Shown here piece by piece: positions 15,978 through 24,632 of a stretch of DNA of 64,000 bases. Position 1 is the first letter of the stretch; every line of letters begins with the position of its first letter. The notes beneath the pieces were generated by a model. The model was given only the letters and a program-made list of their open reading frames with translations. It had not been told where the DNA came from and did not search any database. The translations under genes and the position numbers were made by a program. This DNA comes from Streptomyces roseoverticillatus (lineage in GTDB: Bacteria; Actinomycetota; Actinomycetes; Streptomycetales; Streptomycetaceae). The stretch is taken from contig NZ_JOFL01000014.1 in NCBI RefSeq assembly GCF_000719265.1, positions 62,001-126,000 on the forward strand, read 5' to 3'.

Positions 15978-16001
15978 TTTTGTACTGATCAATCCAAAAC
16001 T
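15978..16001. promoter_or_regulatory. Candidate TetR operator upstream of the MFS gene
   Basis: TTTTGTACTGATCAATCCAA is followed by AA, giving a 22-base imperfect palindrome centred on TGATCA. It shares TCRATCCAAAACT with the site at 15278-15295. It lies 34 bases before the MFS start; AAGGAGCACC, the ribosome site, follows. Confidence 0.7.
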
Positions 16002-16034
16002 AAGCGGTCCAACCTCCCTAAGGAGCACCCCACC

Positions 16035-17309
16035 ATGCCCCGCGCCGTCCATCTCCTGGCCCTCGGCATCTTCGCCATGGTGACCAGCGAATTCGTCGTC
16101 GCCGGACTGATGCCGCAGATGGCCGAAGGGCTCGGCGCCGGCATTCCGGAGATCGGCTACCTCATCACCGCCTTCGCGCTCGCCATGGCCTTCGGCGGCC
16201 CCATCCTGACCGTGGCCGTGATGCGGCTGCGGCCGAAGACCGCACTGCTGGTGCTGTTCGCCGTCTTCCTCACCGGCAACGTGCTGGCCGCGACCGCGAC
16301 CACCTACGGCGCGATGCTGGCGGCGCGGATCGTCACGGGCGTCGCCTCGCAGGCCTTCTTCGGCGTCGCCCTGTCCCTGTGCGCCCAGCTCACCCGCCCC
16401 GAGCTGCGCGGCCGGGCCGCCGCCGTCGCCCTGAACGGCCTGATGCTCGGCACGCTGCTGGGCCTCCCGCTGTCCACGCTCGTCGGCGAGCACTTCGGCT
16501 GGCGCGCCGCCTTCTGGGCCATCTCCGCCCTCGCCGCCCTCGCCGCGCTGTGCACCGCCGCCGGCATCCCCGCCGTGGAGCGCTCCACCGAGGGCGGGGG
16601 CCTCCGCCAGGAGCTGGCCGTCTTCAAGCGCCGCAAGCTCTGGCTCACGCTCTCGACCAGCACGTTCGTCATCGGGGCGACGTTCTCCGCGTTCAGCTAC
16701 CTCAACCCGGTCCTCACCGGTCTCACCGGCTTCTCCACGGGCGCCGTCCCCCTGCTGCTCATCGCCTACGGGGCCGCCACCGTCGCCGGCAACTGGGTCG
16801 TGGGCCGCCTCGCCGACCGCCACGCCGTCCCCGTCCTGCTGTGCGGCCTGGCGCTCAACGCCCTCTTCCTGGCCGGCTTCGCCCTGACCGCGCACCTGCC
16901 CGTCCCGGCGGTGGCGTTCACGGTGGGCATGGGCCTGGTCGGCGTCACCATGAACCCGGCGATGGTCACCCGCGTCCAGCGCGCAGGCAACGCCCGCCCG
17001 CTGGTCAACACCATCCACTCCTCGTGCATCACCCTCGGGATCGTCATCGGCTCGTCGGCCGGCGGCCTGGCCGTCGACGCCTCCGGCCTGCGCGCCCCGC
17101 TGTGGCTCGGCGCCGCCCTGGCCGTCGTGGGGCTCCTCACCCTCGTCCCCGACCTCACCCGCGCCCGCCGGAAGCCTGCCGCGGCCGCCGCGGCTCCCAC
17201 GGGCGCACCCGCCTCCGCCTCCGCCGCCTCCGCCCCGGAGTCCCCGTCCGCATCCCCCGAACGGCTCTCCGACGCGCCCGGGCCCATCGCCGCGTCAAGT
17301 CGGCCGTGA
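16035..17309 (+). CDS. MFS transporter, DHA1 drug/arabinose-efflux type
   Basis: 424 residues with 12 predicted membrane helices. The N-terminus reads VHLLALGIFAMVTSEFVVAG with LMPQMAEGLG following, the hallmark of the Cmr/AraJ-like DHA1 group. The interhelical region has ARIVTGVASQAFFGVALSLC and RAAAVALNGLMLGTLLGLPL. The C-terminal ~55 residues are an Ala/Pro/Ser tail. The preceding TetR gene and shared operator suggest induction by an exported toxic compound. An AAGGAG ribosome site sits just before the ATG. Confidence 0.9.
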   Translation: MPRAVHLLALGIFAMVTSEFVVAGLMPQMAEGLGAGIPEIGYLITAFALAMAFGGPILTVAVMRLRPKTALLVLFAVFLTGNVLAATATTYGAMLAARIVTGVASQAFFGVALSLCAQLTRPELRGRAAAVALNGLMLGTLLGLPLSTLVGEHFGWRAAFWAISALAALAALCTAAGIPAVERSTEGGGLRQELAVFKRRKLWLTLSTSTFVIGATFSAFSYLNPVLTGLTGFSTGAVPLLLIAYGAATVAGNWVVGRLADRHAVPVLLCGLALNALFLAGFALTAHLPVPAVAFTVGMGLVGVTMNPAMVTRVQRAGNARPLVNTIHSSCITLGIVIGSSAGGLAVDASGLRAPLWLGAALAVVGLLTLVPDLTRARRKPAAAAAAPTGAPASASAASAPESPSASPERLSDAPGPIAASSRP

Positions 17310-17441
17310 TTTTTCCGGACGTTATCGAAGTGTGCCCAAGAGGTCGCGGGGACTGTCCGCGGAATGGCTGGTTCTACGCCGTAGGCCCAGTACTGGCGGG
17401 CCCCCGGGGCCTCCGGCCGCGCCGGGCCGGGCCCGCCCACT

Positions 17442-17585
17442 CATGATCAAAAAGTCACCGAGTGTCAGCATCCCGAGGGTCGTCACCCCCGTCGGTGCAA
17501 CGAGCACGGCCTCAGACCGGTTAAGGTGGAAACCCCCCCTCGGGCCGGTCCGTATCCCCCCCACGGACCGGCCCGTTTTCTTTCC
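17442..17585 (+). ncRNA. Probable 6C small RNA with intrinsic terminator
   Basis: Non-coding stretch with two runs of seven C (17533-17539 and 17556-17562). The second sits in the loop of a perfect 13-bp stem, CGGGCCGGTCCGT (17541-17553) with ACGGACCGGCCCG (17563-17575), followed by TTTTCTTT. The first run is flanked by GACCGG (17515) and CCGGTC (17545), which can pair but compete with the second stem. 6C RNAs of actinomycetes are defined by two hairpins with six or more C in the loops, and Streptomyces members have intrinsic terminators and rise in sporulation. The 5' end is not defined; 17442 is an estimate. Confidence 0.6.
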
Positions 17586-17614
17586 CCGTCATCACCCTGG
17601 GTGACGATCCGTGC

Positions 17615-17640
17615 GACCCGGGCCCTCCGGCCCGGGGGTC
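17615..17640 (-). terminator. Stem-loop at the end of the aldo/keto reductase gene
   Basis: GACCCGGGCC pairs with GGCCCGGGGGTC around a four-base loop, overlapping the reductase stop codon. There is no T-run. Confidence 0.5.
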
Positions 17641-18685
17641 AGCCGCGGCGGGCCCAGATGTTGACGCCCTCGGTGCTCACCGCGAGGGCATCGATCTCGG
17701 CCAGCTCCCCGTCGGTCAGCTTCGGCGCCCCCAGCGCGGCCACGTTCGCCTCCAGCTGGGCCACGCTCGACGCGCCGATCAGCGCCGAGGTCATCCGCGG
17801 GTCGCGCAGCACCCAGCTCAGGGCCAGCTGGGCGAGCGACTGCCCGCGCCGCCCGGCGATCTCGTTCAGGCCCCGCAGCCGGCCCACCACGTCCCCGGTC
17901 AGCAGCGCCGGGTCCAGGGACTTGCCCTGCGAGGCGCGCGAGCCCTCCGGGACGCCGTGCAGGTACTTGTCGGTCAGCAGGCCCTGCGCGAGCGGGGCGA
18001 AGGCGATGCAGCCCATGCCCTCCGCCTCCAGGGTGTCCAGGAGCGCGTCGTCCTCGGTCCAGCGGTTGATCATCGAGTAGGAGGGCTGGTGGATGAGGGC
18101 CGGCACGCCCATGCCGCGCAGCAGCCGGGCCGCCTCGGCGGTCTGCTCGGCGCTGTAGGACGACACGCCCGCGTAGAGCGCCTTGCCCTGCTGGACGGCG
18201 GACGCGAGCGCGCCCATCGTCTCCTCCAGCGGGGTCTCCGGGTCGAACCGGTGCGAATAGAAGATGTCGACGTAGTCGACACCCATCCGGCGCAGCGACG
18301 CGTCCAGCGAGGACAGCAGGTATTTCCGGGAGCCCCACTCGCCGTACGGGCCTGGGTGCATCAGATAGCCGGCCTTCGTCGAGAGCAGGATCTCGTCGCG
18401 GTACGGCCGGAAGTCCTGTGCGAAGATCTTGCCGAAGTTCAGCTCGGCGGAGCCGGGCGGCGGGCCGTAGTTGTTGGCCAGGTCGAAGTGTGTGATCCCG
18501 AGGTCGAAGGCGCGGCGCAGAATGGCGCGCTGCGACTCCAGGCTGCGGTCGTCACCGAAGTTGTGCCACAGTCCCAGGGAGATGGCCGGCAGCTTCAGGC
18601 CGCTGCGGCCCGTTCGCCGGTACTCCATGGCGTCGTAGCGGGAATCGGCCGCACGATAGTGAGCGGAATGTGTGGAATCGGTCAT
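17639..18685 (-). CDS. Aldo/keto reductase, YghZ/MgrA-like
   Basis: 348-residue NADPH-dependent reductase of the (beta/alpha)8 fold. It shows MEYRRTGRSGLKLPAISLGL, catalytic Asp/Tyr in THFDLANNYGPPPGSAE, Lys in LLSTKAGYLM, His in DIFYSHRFD, and the cofactor-binding end SWVLRDPRMTSALIGASSVA. Closest by eye to the YghZ/L-glyceraldehyde 3-phosphate reductase group (GPYGEWGSRKYLLSSLD). The ATG at 18685 is preferred; an ATG two codons upstream (18691) is equally possible, and no clear ribosome site helps. It is divergent from the prenyltransferase gene. Confidence 0.9.
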   Translation of the reverse strand: MTDSTHSAHYRAADSRYDAMEYRRTGRSGLKLPAISLGLWHNFGDDRSLESQRAILRRAFDLGITHFDLANNYGPPPGSAELNFGKIFAQDFRPYRDEILLSTKAGYLMHPGPYGEWGSRKYLLSSLDASLRRMGVDYVDIFYSHRFDPETPLEETMGALASAVQQGKALYAGVSSYSAEQTAEAARLLRGMGVPALIHQPSYSMINRWTEDDALLDTLEAEGMGCIAFAPLAQGLLTDKYLHGVPEGSRASQGKSLDPALLTGDVVGRLRGLNEIAGRRGQSLAQLALSWVLRDPRMTSALIGASSVAQLEANVAALGAPKLTDGELAEIDALAVSTEGVNIWARRG

Positions 18686-18795
18686 GCGCATCTGACTATC
18701 ACGGTCTTGTGACAGACCGAGTTGGGTTCCCGTGACACGCGGGCAGTAATGTGGCGCCCTCGGGGCGACCGCCGTGGCTTGGAGGGGCTGGAAAC

Positions 18796-19557
18796 GTGAA
18801 GTTGCGCGACCTGGTGTACAGGCTCTACGCACGCCGGGTGGAAGGCCGCCTCGACCATGCGCAGGTGCCCAAGCACATCGGCGTCATCCTCGACGGCAAC
18901 CGCCGCTGGGCGCGGGCCGACGGCCGCACGACCGAGCAGGGCCACCAGGCGGGCGCCGACAAGATCTCGGAGCTGCTCGGCTGGTGCGCCGAGACCGACG
19001 TCGAGGTCGTCACCCTCTGGATGCTCTCCACCGACAACCTCGACCGCCCGGCCGTGGAGCTCAACCCGCTGCTCGGCATCATCGAGAACACGGTGCGCGG
19101 CCTGGCCGCGGACGGCCGCTGGCGCGTCCACCACGTGGGCACGATGGACCTGCTGCCGGCCCGTACGCAGCAGGTGCTGAAGGAGGCCGAGCAGGACACG
19201 ATCGGCACCCGCGGAATACTGGTCAACGTGGCTGTCGGCTACGGCGGCCGGCAGGAGATCGCGGACGCGGTGCGGTCGCTGGTGCTCGAAGCGGCGGAGA
19301 ACGGGACGTCGTTCGAGGAACTGGCCGAAACGGTCGATGTCGAGCACATCACCAAGCACCTGTACACGCGCGGCCAGCCCGACCCTGACCTGATCATCCG
19401 CACCAGCGGTGAACAGCGGCTCTCGGGGTTCATGCTCTGGCAGAGCGCGCACTCGGAGTATTACTTCTGCGAGGTCTTCTGGCCCGCTTTCCGGAAGGTC
19501 GACTTCCTGCGCGCATTGCGGGACTACGCGGCGCGGCACCGCAGGTACGGCTCCTGA
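18796..19557 (+). CDS. cis-Prenyltransferase (isoprenyl diphosphate synthase, UppS family)
   Basis: 253 residues. It condenses isopentenyl diphosphate units in cis to make polyprenyl carriers for wall synthesis. Family motifs are present: IGVILDGNRRWARADGR with the catalytic Asp, GHQAGADKISELLGWC, NVAVGYGGRQEIADAVR and the terminal IIRTSGEQRLSGFMLWQSAH with EYYF. The GTG at 18796 follows GGAGGGGCTGGAAAC. Actinomycetes often carry two such enzymes making different chain lengths; which one this is cannot be told from sequence. Hairpins follow the stop. Confidence 0.92.
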   Translation: MKLRDLVYRLYARRVEGRLDHAQVPKHIGVILDGNRRWARADGRTTEQGHQAGADKISELLGWCAETDVEVVTLWMLSTDNLDRPAVELNPLLGIIENTVRGLAADGRWRVHHVGTMDLLPARTQQVLKEAEQDTIGTRGILVNVAVGYGGRQEIADAVRSLVLEAAENGTSFEELAETVDVEHITKHLYTRGQPDPDLIIRTSGEQRLSGFMLWQSAHSEYYFCEVFWPAFRKVDFLRALRDYAARHRRYGS

Positions 19558-19859
19558 CGGACCGGCGGTTCACCACGCCGCCGCATATGCCGTTGCATGG
19601 TCAAGCGGTCCAGCGGGAATATCCCCTCCAGGCCGACGGTCTGTCCTAAGACCGTCGCTCTGCCAGCGGGCGGCATGGGGCCGCCCGCCCGGGAGGCCCT
19701 TTGCACACGGACGACGACCGTGCGGACCGAGCGGCCCTGTCAGGCCGCGCGGCCGCCCGCGGAGGGCCGCAGCCGGGCCCTCGAAGGGCTCCGTTCCCGG
19801 CCCATTCCCCGGCGACGCCGTCGCGCCCCGACCTCCCTGAGGGGGTTCGTCCACCCGTG
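19558..19859. other. 302-base gap with two hairpins between the prenyltransferase and phoH-like genes
   Basis: GACGGTCT/AGACCGTC (19635-19656, six-base loop) and CGGGCGGC/GCCGCCCG (19667-19687) can form adjacent stems and probably end the upstream transcript. The remainder, to 19859, is GC-rich and open in one frame into the next gene but not conserved-looking. I see no separate gene. Confidence 0.55.
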
Positions 19860-21179
19860 GTGACCAGCAAGAAGCGCCGTGAGAACGACCGGCGCACCTA
19901 TGTTCTCGACACCAGCGTCCTGCTGGCCGATCCAGGCGCCATGTCCCGCTTCGAGGAGCACGAGGTCGTGCTGCCCGTGGTGGTGGTCACGGAGTTGGAG
20001 GCCAAGAGGCACCATCCGGAGCTCGGTTACTTCGCGCGGCAGGCGCTGCGTCTGCTGGACACGTACCGGGTGCAATTCGGCCGACTGGATTCCCCGATTC
20101 CGATCGGTGATCTGGGCGGGACGCTCAGGGTCGAGCTCAACCACTCGGATACGGGCATACTGCCCGCCGGCTTCCGCCTCGGCGACAACGACTCGCGCAT
20201 CCTTGCGGTCGCCCGCAACCTCCAGGCCGAGGGGTACGACGTCACGGTCGTCTCCAAGGACCTGCCGCTGCGGATCAAGGCGTCGGCGGTCGGCCTGCTC
20301 GCGGAGGAGTACCGCGCGGAGCTCGCCATCACCGACTCCGGGTGGACCGGCATGGCGGAGTTCACCGTCACCGCCGAGCAGGTCGACGAGCTCTACGCCG
20401 CCGAGGTCATCCACGTCGCGGAGGCGGCGGAACTGCCCGTGCACACCGGCCTGGTGCTGCAGTCCGAGCGCGGCAAGGCCCTCGGCCGGGTCGCCGCCGA
20501 CGGCTCGGTGCGCCTGGTGCGCGGCGACCGCGAGGCGTTCGGCATCCACGGCCGCAGCGCCGAGCAGCGGGTGGCGCTCGACCTGCTGCTCGACCCCGAG
20601 ATCGGGATCGTGTCGATGGGCGGCCGGGCCGGCACGGGCAAGTCGGCGCTGGCGCTGTGCGCGGGCCTGGAGGCCGTCCTGGAGCGCCGGCAGCACCGCA
20701 AGGTGATGGTCTTCCGGCCGCTGTACGCGGTCGGCGGGCAGGAGTTGGGCTATCTGCCGGGCAGCGAGGCGGAGAAGATGAGCCCGTGGGCCCAGGCCGT
20801 CTTCGACACCCTCTCGGCGGTGACGAGCTCCGAGGTCATCGACGAGGTCGTCGAGCGCGGCATGCTGGAGGTGCTGCCGCTCACCCACATCCGCGGCCGA
20901 TCCCTCCACGACGCCTTCGTGATCGTCGACGAGGCGCAGTCGCTCGAACGGAACGTGCTGCTGACCGTTCTGTCCCGGATCGGCGCCAACTCCCGGGTGG
21001 TGCTCACCCATGACGTGGCCCAGCGCGACAACCTCCGCGTGGGGCGGTACGACGGCGTGGTCGCCGTCGTCGAGAAGCTGAAGGGACATCCGCTCTTCTC
21101 GCACGTCACGCTCACGCGTTCGGAGCGTTCGCCGATCGCCGCGCTGGTGACCGAAATGCTGGAGGAGGGCAGGATCTGA
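19860..21179 (+). CDS. PIN domain-PhoH ATPase fusion (PhoH2-type)
   Basis: 439 residues. Residues ~10-150 form a PIN nuclease domain: [51 protein letters not shown] and [12 protein letters not shown], with the four acidic residues expected. Residues ~235-435 form a PhoH/RecD-like P-loop ATPase: [19 protein letters not shown], Walker [15 protein letters not shown] and a C-terminal [14 protein letters not shown]. Mycobacterial PhoH2 proteins of this design are RNA helicase/RNases. The GTG at 19860 (VTSKKRREN) is preferred over the adjacent GTG and the long upstream frame, which is low-complexity. Confidence 0.9.
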   Translation: MTSKKRRENDRRTYVLDTSVLLADPGAMSRFEEHEVVLPVVVVTELEAKRHHPELGYFARQALRLLDTYRVQFGRLDSPIPIGDLGGTLRVELNHSDTGILPAGFRLGDNDSRILAVARNLQAEGYDVTVVSKDLPLRIKASAVGLLAEEYRAELAITDSGWTGMAEFTVTAEQVDELYAAEVIHVAEAAELPVHTGLVLQSERGKALGRVAADGSVRLVRGDREAFGIHGRSAEQRVALDLLLDPEIGIVSMGGRAGTGKSALALCAGLEAVLERRQHRKVMVFRPLYAVGGQELGYLPGSEAEKMSPWAQAVFDTLSAVTSSEVIDEVVERGMLEVLPLTHIRGRSLHDAFVIVDEAQSLERNVLLTVLSRIGANSRVVLTHDVAQRDNLRVGRYDGVVAVVEKLKGHPLFSHVTLTRSERSPIAALVTEMLEEGRI

Positions 21180-21199
21180 CGCTTCCGTTCCCTCGTAGT

Positions 21200-21235
21200 G
21201 GCGCGCGGCAAAGCCAAGGAGCCTAGCCGCGCGCC
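21200..21235 (+). terminator. Stem-loop after the phoH-like gene
   Basis: GGCGCGCGGC pairs with GCCGCGCGCC across a 16-base loop, 20 bases after the stop codon. Confidence 0.6.
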
Positions 21236-21566
21236 GCTGTTGCCCGCCGGGCTTTCCGTAAATGCCCGGCCATAAACGAGGTGTGACCTTTCCCACGTAA
21301 CCCGGAATTGCCTCGGGGCATCCCGTTCGGGCAGAGTCTGCTTCCTGTCAGGCCCCGCATACGGCACTTCGGCCCCTCGTGGGCTAGTGCATGACCAGCT
21401 CGAAGAACTGAACAGCGCCGCCGTATGCCGCCCGAGCGTCACGCGGACCTCCCTCGCGGGAGGCCCCACGGGCCCGTGCCTCCCGTGACCGTTACGGAGG
21501 CCAGCGCCAGGGGCACGATCGCGCTCGTGTAGGTCACCCGTGCGGGCGATGCTGGAAGGAAAACGT
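21236..21566 (+). promoter_or_regulatory. Long leader region upstream of the lytic transglycosylase gene
   Basis: A gene-free stretch of ~330 bases. Its main structure is CGGGAGGC (21457-21464) with GCCTCCCG (21478-21485) enclosing the palindrome ACGGGCCCGT. In streptomycetes several wall-hydrolase genes have long structured leaders, some with c-di-AMP riboswitches. I could not match this leader to that consensus, so only a structured 5' region is claimed. Confidence 0.4.
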
Positions 21567-22289
21567 GTGAGCCGGATTTCGGTCCGGGGATTCGCCGTGG
21601 CATCCGCCACCGCGGTCACCACCGTCGGCGCCGTCGTAGGTGTCGCTGCAGGCCATGACCAGGGCACGACCGACCGGGTCGAGGCGACCGCAGCGGACAC
21701 GACGCTCCTCGCGGACATCCCCGCAGGACAGAACGTCCGGGCACAGGCCGCTTCCCTGACCCAGCAGGCGGACACGCAGTCCGAGGCCGCCGAGACCGCC
21801 GCCAAGAAGGACGCCGAGGAGACCGCGCGCAAGCAGGCCGCCGAGGACGCCACGGCGAAGAAGGAAGCCGCGGACGAGGCCGCCAAGAAGAAGGAGGCCG
21901 ACGAGAAGGCCAAGGAGCGCGAGAAGGAGGAGAAGGAGCAGATCAGCTCCCGCTCCGCCACCCGCGACGCCTCGTCCTTCCCCGCCAAGAGCTCCTACTC
22001 CACCGCCGAAGTCCAGGCGATGGCCCGCTCCATGGTCCCCGGCGACCAGTTCCAGTGCTTCAGCAACATCGTGAACAACGAAAGCACCTGGGACTACACC
22101 GCGACCAACGCCTCCTCCGGCGCCTACGGTCTCGTCCAGGCGCTGCCCGGCACCAAGATGGCCTCGGCCGGCGCCGACTGGCGGACCAACCCCGCCACCC
22201 AGATCAAGTGGGGCCTCGGCTATATGAACGAGAGCTACGGCAGCCCCTGTGGTGCCTGGAGATTCTGGCAGGCCAACCAGTGGTACTAA
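21567..22289 (+). CDS. Secreted SLT-type lytic transglycosylase
   Basis: 240 residues from a GTG start preceded by GGAAGGAAAA. A signal peptide-like segment (~8-30) is followed by a highly charged Ala/Lys/Glu coiled-coil (~65-130). The C-terminal ~90 residues are an SLT-like lysozyme-fold domain: FSNIVNNESTWDYTATNASS with the catalytic Glu, then GAYGLVQALPGTKMASAGAD and IKWGLGYMNESYGSPCGAWR. It should cut peptidoglycan glycan strands during growth or sporulation. The stop codon (22287-22289) lies directly at the border of the TnpB element, so its original 3' region has been displaced. Confidence 0.88.
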   Translation: MSRISVRGFAVASATAVTTVGAVVGVAAGHDQGTTDRVEATAADTTLLADIPAGQNVRAQAASLTQQADTQSEAAETAAKKDAEETARKQAAEDATAKKEAADEAAKKKEADEKAKEREKEEKEQISSRSATRDASSFPAKSSYSTAEVQAMARSMVPGDQFQCFSNIVNNESTWDYTATNASSGAYGLVQALPGTKMASAGADWRTNPATQIKWGLGYMNESYGSPCGAWRFWQANQWY

Positions 22290-22292
22290 GAC

Positions 22293-24399
22293 TTGATCCG
22301 CAATTCACCAGAGGGTGAGCTGTGGACTGCACGCGGGGCGGGGTCCGGGCTTTCCGGCGTGGTCGCGCACGGGGCGTGGCTCATCCGGGGTCGCTCGGTC
22401 TCGCCGTCCGGCGGTTCGGTGAGCAGAGGTCACCCGCTGGCGGGGGACTGCCACGCGGCCAGCGCCCCGAGGGGTGTTCTGGCACGGTGTGGTTGACTCA
22501 CTCAGGGCTTCTTCCAGCCCTTGCTCGAAGATGATTTGTGCGTGCCGCGACCGGGCGGTGTTCAGGGTCGCGGTCTTGGGGCCGTGCGGGTCGGTCAGGT
22601 CGACGAAGGCGGCCAGTGCGGCGGATACGAGGTCGCGCTTGCCGACCAGGCCGCACGCGGTGCACTTGTGCTCCCGGTCCCGTAGCGTCTTGGTGACGCG
22701 TTCCCCACACAGGCAGTGCTGCGACAGGGCGGTGGACCAGGTGGAGGCGCGTACGAGGCGGCCCCCGGCTGCCTTGCACTCGATCTCCAGGGCGGCGATG
22801 AGCATGCCGGGTGTGGTCTGGGAGAGGCGCTTGCCCCACAGTCGGTACCAGGTGCGGATGTCGCAGTCTTCCACCGTGAGGTTCGAGCCGTGGGCGGCGA
22901 TGATGTCGCGGGCCACGGTACGGGCGCGGTGGCGCCGGTACTCGGCGGCGGACGCGGCGGCTTCGGCCTGGCGGGCGCGCAGCCGACGGTAGCCACCTGA
23001 GAGCCGGTCGCGATGGAACGCCTGTTTGGGCACCCCGTCCGAGCGGGAGTCACGGGCACCGCCCGGCACCGCAACGTCCTTGGGCTTGAGGCCCTTGGCG
23101 GCCCGGCGCTGGGCACGCGCGGTCTGCCGCTTGGACAACCCGTACTGGCCGGTGTTGGTGGCCCGGCGGGAGCGTTCCAGGGCGCGTGCGCGGCCCCGCC
23201 GCTTGCGGGTACCCTTCTCCAGCCGCGCCCGTTCCTGATCGGTCAGCGTGATCTCGGAGGATGCCGGGCCACTGTCGGCGGGGTCCAGGGATGCAGGGAA
23301 GGAGACGACGGAGAGGTTGGAGACATTGCCGTCCACCCCGCCGATCCGATCCAGCCCAGCAGCCTGCCGCCGCATCCGGCGGACCGCCGGGGAGGCGTAG
23401 CCGGGTCCCAGCACCATCAGGTGCGCCTCATACGCCCAGCCGCCGGGCGCGGACACCTTGCGGCGGCGCACGAGGTCCACCTTGTGCCAGTGGCCGGGAT
23501 GGGCAAGGAAATGCTCAACCCGCGCCCACTGGCCCGGCCCTTGGGGGACGTGGACGGGCAGTACGAGGTCACCGCGCTTGCTGTCGGGGCCGCCCGCGAA
23601 CACCACGGCCAGCGGGCCAGTATGGTCCCACCAGGACGCCTTGCGCATGCCCGGCTTCCCGGACGCGGTGAGCTTGCCCGTGGGCACCTTGCCCTCCGGC
23701 ACGGTCGGCTTCGGCATGCGGCGGGGCTGCATCAGCTCATGCCGGCCGCCGCTGGTGTAGGCCATGGCGTGGCCGTGGAGGGTGCCGACGAGGCGGAAGG
23801 TCTCCCACTTGTTCTCGGTGGTATGGGAGCGGGCGCGTCCGGGGATGCGGGTGAAGTCGTGCCAGCGCCCGACCCTGGGGCGCCCGTGGCGCTTGCCGGT
23901 GACGTCCGGGAACAGGTGGCGCTGCACCCCGTTCCACACCTCGTCAGCGATGTGCATCGCCAGGGCCTTCGAAGCGTGGTGCTTGAGGTGCCCGGCGCCC
24001 TCCAGGTGCCGGTATGCGCACCGTTCCAGGGCCTCACGGTTCAGGCCGAGGCGCTGCCGTACTGCCTTCGCCCCATGGGTATCGCGCTCATGTTTGGCGC
24101 GCCAGTAGGCATCGGCCTTGGCGCGAGTGTCCCGCTGGACGGCCTGCTTGATTGACCACATCGCACCGAACAGCTTCTCCAGCCGCGCCACGTCGGCGGG
24201 GTCGGTGACGGCCAGCGGCAGCACCATCACCGACACGAACCCGCCGTCGGGCTTGGCCCACTTCGGGGCCTTGTTCTTCCCCCGGAACTTCCTTGGCGGC
24301 TGGGCATGCTGCATGTCCGTCACCCCCCTTCTGGATTAGTTGGCCTACGACACTCTACACAATTAGTTCAGCTATGACAGTCGAGATAGAGTAGCCTCT
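22293..24399 (-). mobile_element. Solitary TnpB-type element (IS1341/IS607-like), boundaries approximate
   Basis: The unit contains tnpB with no transposase gene beside it. The right end is placed by the abrupt change from the transglycosylase stop to non-coding sequence and by TCAA on the minus strand at 22296-22293, a tetranucleotide at which related elements end. The left end is not determined; it lies upstream of tnpB around 24330-24620, where the divergent HTH gene also sits. No terminal inverted repeats were seen, as expected for the IS200/IS605 and IS607 groups. Confidence 0.6.
22305..24323 (-). CDS. tnpB: TnpB-like RNA-guided nuclease, unusually large
   Basis: 672 residues against roughly 400 in typical TnpB. 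RuvC-I is at ~328 (GGVDGNVSNLSVVSF), RuvC-II at ~483 (NLTVEDCDIRTWY) and RuvC-III at ~561 (KRDLVSAALAAF). A zinc ribbon of two CxxC pairs lies at ~536-556 (HCLCGERV, HKCTACGLVGK). An Arg-rich bridge-like region lies at ~400-440. About 300 residues precede the RuvC core. The last ~70 residues, after the RuvC-III Asp, are Arg/Pro/Thr-rich without domain character. This is expected if the 3' end also encodes the omega RNA scaffold. All three acidic residues are intact, so the nuclease is probably active. Confidence 0.85.
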   Translation of the reverse strand: MTDMQHAQPPRKFRGKNKAPKWAKPDGGFVSVMVLPLAVTDPADVARLEKLFGAMWSIKQAVQRDTRAKADAYWRAKHERDTHGAKAVRQRLGLNREALERCAYRHLEGAGHLKHHASKALAMHIADEVWNGVQRHLFPDVTGKRHGRPRVGRWHDFTRIPGRARSHTTENKWETFRLVGTLHGHAMAYTSGGRHELMQPRRMPKPTVPEGKVPTGKLTASGKPGMRKASWWDHTGPLAVVFAGGPDSKRGDLVLPVHVPQGPGQWARVEHFLAHPGHWHKVDLVRRRKVSAPGGWAYEAHLMVLGPGYASPAVRRMRRQAAGLDRIGGVDGNVSNLSVVSFPASLDPADSGPASSEITLTDQERARLEKGTRKRRGRARALERSRRATNTGQYGLSKRQTARAQRRAAKGLKPKDVAVPGGARDSRSDGVPKQAFHRDRLSGGYRRLRARQAEAAASAAEYRRHRARTVARDIIAAHGSNLTVEDCDIRTWYRLWGKRLSQTTPGMLIAALEIECKAAGGRLVRASTWSTALSQHCLCGERVTKTLRDREHKCTACGLVGKRDLVSAALAAFVDLTDPHGPKTATLNTARSRHAQIIFEQGLEEALSESTTPCQNTPRGAGRVAVPRQRVTSAHRTAGRRDRATPDEPRPVRDHAGKPGPRPACSPQLTLW

Positions 24400-24597
24400 A
24401 TGACGATCAAGATTCCTGGATACGAGGATGCGAAGCAGGCGGCGGCGCGGCTCGAGGTGACCGTTCAGCACATCTACAACCTCAACAGCAACCGGGCCGA
24501 CTTCCCGGCCCCTGTATACGTCGGCCGCACCCCTCTGTGGCCGGTTGACCGGCTGGACGCCTGGCGGGCTGCCCACCCCAAGCCGGGGAAGCGATAA
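24400..24597 (+). CDS. Small helix-turn-helix protein divergent from tnpB
   Basis: 65 residues. YEDAKQAAARLEVTVQHIYN reads as a helix-turn-helix of the MerR/excisionase (HTH_17) kind, and VGRTPLWPVDRLDAWRAAH matches the wing and terminal helix of such proteins. Their start codons are 77 bases apart, leaving a shared promoter that includes GTCGAGATAGAGTAGCC. It could regulate tnpB, or be the leftover DNA-binding half of an IS607-type recombinase, or a phage-type excisionase. I cannot choose between these. Confidence 0.65.
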   Translation: MTIKIPGYEDAKQAAARLEVTVQHIYNLNSNRADFPAPVYVGRTPLWPVDRLDAWRAAHPKPGKR

Positions 24598-24632
24598 GTC
24601 ACCTGTCCCGGATTCGGGAAGTAACTGACCTC

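Noticed and set aside
21236..21566. c-di-AMP (ydaO-type) riboswitch in the transglycosylase leader
   Set aside because: The gene type fits, but I could not find the conserved core segments in the leader. A covariance search would settle it.
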